Positions 5,629 to 11,155 of a stretch of DNA of 15,856 bases are shown here, piece by piece. Both the position numbers and the translations under genes were made by a program. The notes under the pieces were generated by a model. The model made no database searches. It was not told the DNA's origin and saw nothing but the letters and a program-made list of their open reading frames with translations. Position 1 is the first letter of the stretch. Each line of letters opens with the position of its first letter. Location: the NCBI GenBank assembly GCA_965602945.1, contig CBFDBC010000065.1, forward strand, positions 1 through 15,856, written 5' to 3'. Origin of the DNA: JAUXEH01 sp965602945. GTDB taxonomy: Bacteria; Acidobacteriota; Aminicenantia; Aminicenantales; Aminicenantaceae.

Positions 5629-7995
5629 CTAGCGGTCCAGACGAAGCTCCACCCGCTGTCCCGGATCCAGAGAAAAACAGAGCCTTCCCCCTTCACTCTT
5701 TATGGCATTTCGCTGCAGACCGGTCACTGTGAAATCCTGCCCTTGAAAAAAATCCTCCAGGGAGCACTCCCCCCCATGTTCGGCCCGGATCTCGATGCGT
5801 GTGGTCCGGCCTCCTTCCCGCTCTGCCGACACCAGGAAAGCCCCCTCAGCACGCAGTGTCGAGAAGGAAACGTCTTCCCAATCCTCGGGAACGGCGGGGA
5901 AAGCCCGTATCGTTCCCGAGTAGCTCTGCAGGAGCATCTCCTGGATGCCGGCGGCGGCGGCGAAGTTGCCCTCCAGCGTGAAGGGCCGGTAGGTGAAGCG
6001 GGAATAGCCTTTGCCCGACTGATCGCCGTTGCAGTGGAAGCCGTTCCTCAGGCAGAAGGCCCGGGAAAAGATCTCCAGGGCTTTTTCCGCGGCCTCGCCG
6101 TCGCGGGCGCGGGCCGCCAGGCTGGCCAGCCAGCTGAAGCTGTACCCGGTCCAGAAGTCCGTGCCCAGACGCTCCAGGTCGGCCAGGGAAGCGCGGATGA
6201 TCGTCCGGTCTTCCTCTCCGTTCTCCCAGCGGAGCTGGCCCAGGGGATGGATGGCCATGAGGTGGGAGAAGTGCCGGTGGGATGCCTCCAGGGGAAATCC
6301 CTCCGCCACCAGCAGCTTGCCGCTTTCCGCATCCAGGGCGAACCCCGGCATCTCGGCCAGGAGCCTCCGCCAGCGTTCGGCCTCCCGTTTCAGTTTCAGC
6401 TCCGATGCCAGCTCGCCGGCTTTTTCGAACACGAAACGGATGAGGGACAGGTCATAGTTGGTGACCTTGGGGAACCAGGCTTCCAGACGGTTGTCATTGA
6501 TCTCCGGGGATGAGCTCAGGGGCAGTGTCCTGAGGCCGTTTTTCTGCTTTTCGGTGACGGCCTCGTAGAATTCCGCCACCTGTTTGAACCAGGGATAGGC
6601 ACGGGCCCGGAGGAACTCCCGGTCCAGGGAGTAACGCCAGTGGAGGTAGAAATGATGGGCCAGCCAGCCGGATGTGGTGGCCGAATGCGTGTACTGGTGC
6701 CAGCCCCCGATCTGGTTCTGATTGAGGTCCGCGGTCATGGGCACGTTGAGTCCGGGAAGCCCATAAAAGCGCCGGGTCCAGTCCCGGGCCGTCTCCCGGG
6801 TCTGCCAGAGCCAGTTGACAAATCCCTCCGCCCCCTCCATGCGGTTGCCCGAGTAGGCCGGCCAGTAGCTCAGCTCGGTGTTGAGGTCGTGATGATAGTC
6901 CCCCTTCCAGGGAGGCAGCAGCCCGTTGTCCGCGGTCCAGGGGCCCTGGAGGGTGATGGGCGGCGTGTCTGCCCGGGCCGCGGACCCGAACTTGTATGTC
7001 TCGAGATACCACTGACGCTCGAGTTTCGGATTGGGAAGCCGGACCCACGACTTCTGCCAGAACCGCTCCCACCAGGCTTTGTGGCCCTGGAACAGGGCGT
7101 CGTATCTCAGTCCCATGGCTCGCTCACAATGTCTGAGGGCGGTACCCAGGGGGTCGTCGCTGTCCTCAGAGGTAGCGATCGACCATACCCCCATCCACTC
7201 ATCCGCTCCTGCCGACCACATGAGTGCTACAGCGAAGCGGAAACCTCCCCATCCTTCCTGGACGTATCCGGTCCAATTGGGCCGGGTATGTATTTCGGGC
7301 GGGGCATATCCCAGGAGCCCTACCTCCATGACCCGTGTGTTCGCGGGGTCCGTGTTCTCCACCGGCCCTCCGAACGGCGGGATGACAAGGCGCGGCTGGA
7401 CGGGATAGGACGTGTCGATCCGGATGACACCACAGGGGATCTCGGCATGGGTGAACACCGCGATCTTCGCATGGTCTTCGAGGTCCACTGTCGCCAGGGC
7501 ATCCACAACATCCAGGCGGCAGGAGGAGAACCCGAGACCCTCTCCGATACCGAGCTCGATCCGGCCGGCCGGAATCTTGGTGGGGCCGGCGCGGCGGTAG
7601 GGTTTCTCATACACACGCTGCAGGTCTTCGATCCGTCCGTCTCTGACCCACTGCCGCATCGCGGCATAGGAGTATTCCTCGGAAAAAAACTCCGGGACCG
7701 GCCTCAGATCCCACAGGTCGGTCCGGTCGAGGGATATCTTGAGGGGGCTGCCGTTGCCCCAGACCAGGGCTCCCAGAAGGCCGTTGCCCAGGGGCAGCGC
7801 CTCGTCCCAGACCTCGGCCGGCGAAGTGTAGTGCAGCCCGTGTCGTGGGATCGTATCATCCTGGGACTTGACGAAGCGGGAGGAGCTGTCCTCGCCCGGG
7901 GCCGGCTGCAGGGCCGAAGCCGAGCCGTAGAGCCCCATTAGGACAAGACCGATTATCACTCTGAATATCTGGTTCCTTCCCTGGCCTTTCTGCAT
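5629..7995 (-). CDS. Exported GH95-like glycoside hydrolase (alpha-L-fucosidase superfamily) with altered active site
   Basis: A 788-residue exported protein with the GH95 domain order. The ATG at 7995 is used because GAGGAGG lies 6 bases upstream; a signal peptide (IIGLVLMGLYGSASA) ends near residue 28. The N-terminal beta-sandwich carries PAEVWDEALPLGNGLLGALVWG (residues ~59-80), the GH95 hallmark. The (alpha/alpha)6 catalytic region has HHDLNTELSYWPA (368-380), LPLSSSPEIN (491-500), HRHFSHLM (573-580) and FTLEGNFAAAAGIQEMLLQS (672-691). E498 matches the GH95 general acid. The usual Asn-x-Asn pair that activates water reads D370-L-N372, and the Asp in the usual QIDGNFG motif reads E675. Typical GH95 enzymes cleave terminal alpha-L-fucose (some alpha-L-galactose), so these changes may mean a different substrate or mechanism. 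A Smr gene follows in the same direction. Confidence 0.85.
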   Translation of the reverse strand: MQKGQGRNQIFRVIIGLVLMGLYGSASALQPAPGEDSSSRFVKSQDDTIPRHGLHYTSPAEVWDEALPLGNGLLGALVWGNGSPLKISLDRTDLWDLRPVPEFFSEEYSYAAMRQWVRDGRIEDLQRVYEKPYRRAGPTKIPAGRIELGIGEGLGFSSCRLDVVDALATVDLEDHAKIAVFTHAEIPCGVIRIDTSYPVQPRLVIPPFGGPVENTDPANTRVMEVGLLGYAPPEIHTRPNWTGYVQEGWGGFRFAVALMWSAGADEWMGVWSIATSEDSDDPLGTALRHCERAMGLRYDALFQGHKAWWERFWQKSWVRLPNPKLERQWYLETYKFGSAARADTPPITLQGPWTADNGLLPPWKGDYHHDLNTELSYWPAYSGNRMEGAEGFVNWLWQTRETARDWTRRFYGLPGLNVPMTADLNQNQIGGWHQYTHSATTSGWLAHHFYLHWRYSLDREFLRARAYPWFKQVAEFYEAVTEKQKNGLRTLPLSSSPEINDNRLEAWFPKVTNYDLSLIRFVFEKAGELASELKLKREAERWRRLLAEMPGFALDAESGKLLVAEGFPLEASHRHFSHLMAIHPLGQLRWENGEEDRTIIRASLADLERLGTDFWTGYSFSWLASLAARARDGEAAEKALEIFSRAFCLRNGFHCNGDQSGKGYSRFTYRPFTLEGNFAAAAGIQEMLLQSYSGTIRAFPAVPEDWEDVSFSTLRAEGAFLVSAEREGGRTTRIEIRAEHGGECSLEDFFQGQDFTVTGLQRNAIKSEGGRLCFSLDPGQRVELRLDR

Positions 7996-8020
7996 GACAT
8001 GCCTCCTCGATATGGATATC

Positions 8021-8050
8021 ATTGTATTCCAAATGTAAACAACCTGTCAT
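8021..8050 (-). promoter_or_regulatory. Promoter for the GH95-like gene
   Basis: Read on the minus strand: ATGACA (8050-8045), an 18-bp spacer and TACAAT (8026-8021). Each hexamer matches consensus at 5/6. It lies 26 bp upstream of the ATG at 7995, giving a very short leader that begins just before the GAGGAGG ribosome binding site. Confidence 0.55.
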
Positions 8051-8121
8051 ACAAAATCGAATTTTTGCTTTTGAGCCGGCATATATATGATAGGATCCAA
8101 ACACGGATCAGGAGGTCTATC

Positions 8122-8178
8122 GTGTCCAAGGAAAAGAGAGACGTCACGCTCAACATCCTCGATCCGCCCGTCATGTAA
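8122..8178 (+). CDS. Possible 18-codon small ORF with strong ribosome binding site
   Basis: A GTG-initiated frame encodes MSKEKRDVTLNILDPPVM and stops at TAA 8176-8178. A full AGGAGG (8110-8115) sits 6 bases upstream, and a hairpin with eight Ts ends at 8220, about 40 bases after the stop. A TATGAT box (8086-8091) could be a -10, with TTGCTT (8065-8070) as a -35 at a short 15-bp spacing. The peptide is hydrophilic with no signal sequence and is not recognised. It lies in the only plus-strand gap within a long minus-strand block (5.3-10.8 kb). It could be a genuine micro-protein, a leader, or the 5' remnant of a gene lost by deletion; the last fits the abrupt stop followed by a terminator-like hairpin. 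Confidence 0.35.
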   Translation: MSKEKRDVTLNILDPPVM

Positions 8179-8192
8179 CGCACAAAACTGGA

Positions 8193-8220
8193 ATTGGGGA
8201 CAGGCCCCAATATTTTTTTT
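8193..8220 (+). terminator. Rho-independent terminator-like hairpin with T8 tract
   Basis: ATTGGGG (8193-8199), loop ACAGG, CCCCAAT (8205-8211), then A and eight Ts (8213-8220): a perfect 7-bp stem and U-tract on the plus strand. On the minus strand it lies directly after the stop codon of the ATPase activator (TAA, 8221-8219), where the stem could still slow transcription but has no good U-tract. The GGGGACAGGCCCC core resembles short palindromic repeats that are dispersed in some bacterial genomes. Confidence 0.6.
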
Positions 8221-8959
8221 AGGCTAAAAGTGCGGCGCCGAAGGCCGTGACGAGCTGCGGGTCGTCAGGGCGGAGCAGCTCGGTCTTCAGCCGCTGCTCG
8301 AGGAGCGTGTGCAGGCAGTCGTTTTTAGCACCGCCGCCCACGAACACGGTGTCGCCCTCCGATGGGAACTTCTTGACCATGGCGGCGAGCCGGTCGGCGA
8401 TGGCCACATGCAGGCCGCGGGCGATCTGGTTTCGGGGGCTGCCCGAGGTTATCAGAGAGACGACCTCGGATTCGGCGAAGACCGTGCACATGCTGTTGAT
8501 GGGGACATGGCGGTCCGTTGAACAGGCAAGGTGGACCAAACCCTCGAGATCGGCGTCGAAGGTCTGGGCCATGACTTCAAGGAACTTGCCGGTCCCGGCC
8601 GCGCAGCGGTCGTTCATCTCGAAATCCGAGACCTTTCCGTTCTCGTCCAGGGCGATCACCTTGCAGTCCTGGCCTCCCACATCGAGGACGAGGCGGGCAG
8701 AGGGAAATAGCGACCGGACGCCTTTGCCGCAGGCCCTGATCTCGGTCAGGATCCGGGCCCCGATCTCTTCCCTGAGCAGGTGCCGGCCGTATCCCGTGGC
8801 TATAACCGGAGCGGTTTCCAGATTATCCAGGGCCCGCTTGATCCGTGGGAGCGGGTCGTGGCCGGTGTCGAAGATCTCGGAGTGGCGGATCTCGCCTCCG
8901 GTGAGAGTGAGGATCTTGGTGGTGCGGGATCCCAGGTCGATGCCGATGACTGTGTTCAT
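8219..8959 (-). CDS. ASKHA ATPase activator of 2-hydroxyacyl-CoA dehydratase / double-cubane protein (BadF/BadG/BcrA/BcrD family)
   Basis: A 246-residue ATPase that hydrolyses ATP to drive low-potential electrons into its partner. ASKHA-fold signatures are present: phosphate-1 loop GIDLGSRTTK (residues 6-15), phosphate-2 loop LDVGGQDCK (92-100) and adenosine loop VGGGAKN (207-213). C119 in NDRCAAGTG and C158 in SMCTVFAESEV match the cysteines that hold a single [4Fe-4S] cluster between the two subunits of HgdC-type homodimers. Length is normal for the family (~250-270). Its ATG overlaps the stop of the upstream gene by 4 bases (ATGA), so the two are translationally coupled, and the partner is the double-cubane protein at 8956-10230. 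This arrangement matches the YjiL/YjiM-type pair rather than a three-gene dehydratase operon. Confidence 0.93.
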   Translation of the reverse strand: MNTVIGIDLGSRTTKILTLTGGEIRHSEIFDTGHDPLPRIKRALDNLETAPVIATGYGRHLLREEIGARILTEIRACGKGVRSLFPSARLVLDVGGQDCKVIALDENGKVSDFEMNDRCAAGTGKFLEVMAQTFDADLEGLVHLACSTDRHVPINSMCTVFAESEVVSLITSGSPRNQIARGLHVAIADRLAAMVKKFPSEGDTVFVGGGAKNDCLHTLLEQRLKTELLRPDDPQLVTAFGAALLA

Positions 8960-10230
8960 CCCCGTTCATCCAGGAGCTCGGCGAAGGCTTCGACACGCGT
9001 GCGTATCTGTCCGGAATCTTCCTGAGAGTAGTCGGTGACGATCTTGAGAGATGGGATCCCCTTGTCCTTGAGGATGTTGTCGATCGCCTTGGCCTCGATG
9101 TTGTAGCCATGGCAGTACTGGAGGATGTTGTGAATGACTCCGTCCACACGGTAATCCTCGACCAGTCCCCGGACGTTATCCAGCCGCTCGGTGTTGGGAG
9201 AGAAGCAGGAGCAGTCGATGGTGAAGTAGCGGACGGCGATGGCATTGAGCATGTCCGGGAGCCGGCGCGGGCTCTCATCCACCAGGTCGCGGAAGTAACG
9301 CTCCCCTGTACAGGACTCGTCCACCACGATCCTCAGCCCTGAAGCCTCCACGATGTGCTGGACCTTGGCGTAACCCATGGGGGAGGGCGTCCCGGCGATC
9401 ATGACGCGCTTGGCCGGTGGGGTGTTCTGGTAGGCGGAGATCCCCCGCCCGGTACGGTCCCGAAGCTCCTTAACGAGCTCCTCCGCGGCCGAAATGAACT
9501 TCCCCGTGTCCATGTTCATGGCGACCTGTGAGACGAGCAGGGCATCCAGCCCGCTGATGGGGGGATCCTCCAGCTTGCGAAATTCGTTGATGCGCCGCAG
9601 GGCCCCGCGTTTTTGGTTCACGAGCCGCACGGCCGGCGCCAGATTCTCCATCGAGACCTTTTTCCCGCTCAGCTCCTCCATCATGTCCTTGAAGGCTAAA
9701 ACCTCCTTCCGCCACAGCTCCCGGTCGACGTCGTTCTTCTTCTGGGGGACCTCCATGATCTTGAAGCCGAACAGGTCCCAGGTCTTCTTCTTGGCGTCGC
9801 AGGTAGTCTCGCCTACGATGAAGTCCTTGAGCGGGCCGTAAGGGCAGGTTCCGCTCAGGGCCATGCCGAAGGTGGAACGGATTATGGGGCAGATATCCCT
9901 CGGGAGCATCTTGTCCGCGTAGGAGACAGGCCAGTCAGACCCGCCGCACAGGGGAATGGGGACCACATCCAAGGCCAGGGCGATCTCGTCCGGCACGTAG
10001 ATGCAGAAGGTGCCGATCGCCTTGCCGCCCTTTTTCCGGTGCTCCCAGAGTTCGGCCACGCGCTCGGCGTGGCTGGCATGGAAGGCCTGGTCGAACAGTG
10101 TCATGGCCTGGGGACGGTTCTTCTGGGAGAGGTGGGTCTTGGCGAACAGCTTGTCCTGGGATTCCATCAACTGGTCGTGGGCCTCGAGATCCATTCCCAG
10201 TTCCGTCCACATCTTGCGGTAATCTGTCAT
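8956..10230 (-). CDS. Double-cubane-cluster protein (2-hydroxyacyl-CoA dehydratase D-component superfamily, YjiM-like)
   Basis: A 424-residue protein of the HgdB/FldB-BcrBC superfamily. The ATG at 10230 (MTDYRKMWTELG) starts the fold; the frame continues 25 codons upstream but without family similarity, and only a weak GAG precedes the ATG. Conserved segments are GTFCIYVPDEIALALDVVP (73-91), MLPRDICPIIRSTFG (108-122), SGTCPYGPLKD (126-136), GETTCDAKKKTWDLFG (140-155) and the C-terminal DYSQEDSGQIRTRVEAF (400-416). Cysteines are C76, C95, C114, C129, C144, C307, C340, C342 and C373, enough for the six-Cys double-cubane [Fe8S9] cluster known in this subfamily. A single large subunit paired with one activator favours a double-cubane protein over an alpha/beta dehydratase. 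Members reduce small molecules such as acetylene in vitro; physiological substrates are unknown. Its near-consensus promoter is at 10277-10305. Confidence 0.88.
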   Translation of the reverse strand: MTDYRKMWTELGMDLEAHDQLMESQDKLFAKTHLSQKNRPQAMTLFDQAFHASHAERVAELWEHRKKGGKAIGTFCIYVPDEIALALDVVPIPLCGGSDWPVSYADKMLPRDICPIIRSTFGMALSGTCPYGPLKDFIVGETTCDAKKKTWDLFGFKIMEVPQKKNDVDRELWRKEVLAFKDMMEELSGKKVSMENLAPAVRLVNQKRGALRRINEFRKLEDPPISGLDALLVSQVAMNMDTGKFISAAEELVKELRDRTGRGISAYQNTPPAKRVMIAGTPSPMGYAKVQHIVEASGLRIVVDESCTGERYFRDLVDESPRRLPDMLNAIAVRYFTIDCSCFSPNTERLDNVRGLVEDYRVDGVIHNILQYCHGYNIEAKAIDNILKDKGIPSLKIVTDYSQEDSGQIRTRVEAFAELLDERG

Positions 10231-10276
10231 TGTTTTCGTCTCGGGATTCAAGTGCGCTTCGTGAGCAGCGGTTTGT

Positions 10277-10305
10277 ATGATAGAGAGATTCCCCGAGGCT
10301 GTCAA
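10277..10305 (-). promoter_or_regulatory. Strong sigma70-type promoter for the double-cubane/activator operon
   Basis: Read on the minus strand: TTGACA (10305-10300, 6/6), a 17-bp spacer and TATCAT (10282-10277, 5/6). The predicted start is near 10270, giving a ~40-base leader to the ATG at 10230. This supports 10230 rather than the earlier in-frame ATG at 10305, which lies within the -35 box and so upstream of the predicted transcript. Confidence 0.75.
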
Positions 10306-10395
10306 TCAGACGACTGGTCCGGTGGGATCGATGAGGACGACCCCCAATCGGATCATTACTCCCGGCCGCAATCATGCTGCGGAAGGTGGCGGCCG

Positions 10396-10791
10396 TCAGC
10401 GGGCGCGGCCGCGATGTCCAAGGTTGAGGTTGGAGTTGAGCGCTGCCAGGAATTGACGGGTCGTACGCTTGCCGTGGCCGAGGATGTCGATGAACTGCTC
10501 TTTTTGCAGCAGGCGGCACTCCACGAATACCTTCCCTCGATTATCGATGATCATGATGGTAAGCCGGGGAGGGACTTCCTGAAGGATGTGCGTCCCGCTT
10601 TCGGCGCTTATGAAACCGGCTTCCTGGTCCATGCTGTCGATTGTGAAAGAGATGTCGTACACGGCCTTGATGGACGCGCCCCAGACTTCCTCAAAGGAGT
10701 GGCCATCGAGGTAGGTCGACGTGTGGTGAACGGTCTGCCTTATGCAGGCGGCGGATGTGAGTATTACGAGTATGACCAACATTTTTTTCAT
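10396..10791 (-). CDS. Small putative lipoprotein, unknown function
   Basis: A 131-residue protein with a short signal sequence and possible lipobox (MKKMLVILVILTSAAC, Cys16; the -3 residue is Ser, so lipidation is not certain). The start is secure: AGGAGGT lies 5 bases before the ATG at 10791. The mature part has FEEVWGASIKAVYDISFTIDSMDQEAGFISAE (~33-64) followed by alternating hydrophobic strands (RLTIMIIDNRGKVFVECRL). This pattern is typical of small periplasmic alpha/beta lipoproteins that begin with a 'VW.A...AL...G..I...D...G.I.' segment, as in several DUF families of outer-membrane-associated lipoproteins. No specific family is claimed. A weak TTGGCA-17 bp-GATTAG pair (10861-10833, minus) may be its promoter. 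The double-cubane operon downstream has its own promoter, so the two need not be linked. Confidence 0.7.
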   Translation of the reverse strand: MKKMLVILVILTSAACIRQTVHHTSTYLDGHSFEEVWGASIKAVYDISFTIDSMDQEAGFISAESGTHILQEVPPRLTIMIIDNRGKVFVECRLLQKEQFIDILGHGKRTTRQFLAALNSNLNLGHRGRAR

Positions 10792-10950
10792 AGAGACCTC
10801 CTGTCAATGTCCATAAGCCACTCCGACTCTCACTAATCTGCTGTAGCAATAAATATGCCAAGACCTTTCCAGGGAGGAGCCGGCTCAGATCTTCGGCATT
10901 GTGTCTCTTTTTGGGGACATGTGGCCGGGGCCGGGCGGACAAAATAGGAC

Positions 10951-10978
10951 TTGACAAGCCGTATTCAGCCGCTATAAT
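10951..10978 (+). promoter_or_regulatory. Perfect-consensus sigma70 promoter for the homocysteine operon
   Basis: TTGACA (10951-10956), a 16-bp spacer and TATAAT (10973-10978): both hexamers match the sigma70 consensus at 6/6. The predicted start is near 10985, leaving a leader of about 170 nt before the ATG at 11156. Such a strong promoter with a long leader suggests that control acts after initiation. Confidence 0.85.
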
Positions 10979-10991
10979 GGGGCGCAATCCA

Positions 10992-11072
10992 ATGAACGAA
11001 CACGGACGAATTCTTTCCGATGCGGCCCACCGCATGATAATGCCCTGCCCGAATACGGGCCTTCTGTTCTAA
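10992..11072 (+). CDS. Possible 26-residue leader peptide in the homocysteine-operon leader
   Basis: ATG 10992 opens a 26-codon frame ending at TAA 11070-11072: MNEHGRILSDAAHRMIMPCP then NTGLLF. It starts only ~7 nt after the predicted transcription start, with no Shine-Dalgarno, so it would be translated as a nearly leaderless message. Codons 15-19 (Met-Ile-Met-Pro-Cys, 11034-11048) lie between the two inner hairpins of the leader and include two Met codons and one Cys. In front of a homocysteine (methionine precursor) operon this suggests translation-coupled attenuation, but a frame this short can occur by chance. No downstream U-tract terminator is visible. Confidence 0.25.
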   Translation: MNEHGRILSDAAHRMIMPCPNTGLLF

Positions 11073-11086
11073 GCGCCCCGTGTTCG
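10997..11086 (+). promoter_or_regulatory. Candidate structured leader RNA (three-way junction) upstream of DUF39 gene
   Basis: An outer stem of 9 perfect pairs (CGAACACGG 10997-11005 with CCGTGTTCG 11078-11086) encloses two perfect hairpins: ATGCGG-CCCA-CCGCAT (11020-11035) and GCCCG-AATA-CGGGC (11047-11060). Together they make a three-way junction within the transcript starting near 10985. The junction strands (ACGAATTCTTTCCG, GATAATGCCCT, CTTCTGTTCTAAGCGCC) are unpaired and could bind a ligand. It does not match the SAM-I, SAM-II, SAH or cobalamin riboswitch consensus as I know them. Its position before sulfide-to-homocysteine genes makes a sulfur- or methionine-related effector the natural guess. 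Confidence 0.4.
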
Positions 11087-11107
11087 GGATCCCAACCTGT
11101 TAACCCT

Positions 11108-11132
11108 TGAATACCCCTTCATGGTGTATTCA
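11108..11132 (+). promoter_or_regulatory. Hairpin just upstream of the DUF39 ribosome binding site
   Basis: TGAATAC (11108-11114) pairs perfectly with GTATTCA (11126-11132); after one mismatch, CC/GG extends the stem towards the loop. It ends 8 bases before AAAGGAGG (11141-11148), the ribosome binding site for ATG 11156. The hairpin does not itself sequester the site; it may act as an RNA stabiliser or part of a translational switch. Confidence 0.4.
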
Positions 11133-11155
11133 TATCCCAAAAAGGAGGCATTATC

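Noticed and set aside
6640..7941. 433-codon open frame antisense to the GH95-like gene
   Set aside because: Shadow of a conserved gene, with Pro/Gly/Arg-rich low-complexity translation and no family motif.
10300..10307. Third copy of GATTGAC (at the double-cubane promoter) as a regulon motif with the 4435-4475 repeat
   Set aside because: The motif is mostly the TTGAC of a -35 box, so only two extra bases are shared; too little to claim a common operator.
10979..11079. GGGGCGC (10979-10985) perfectly complementary to GCGCCCC (11073-11079), which would create a pseudoknot or alternative fold with the leader junction
   Set aside because: The left arm lies between the -10 box and the predicted transcription start, so most of it would not be in the RNA. 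Only a mapped upstream start would revive it.
10985..11155. Known SAM, SAH or cobalamin riboswitch
   Set aside because: I looked for their conserved cores (for example the GGCAACC region of SAM-I or the cobalamin box) and did not find them in the leader.
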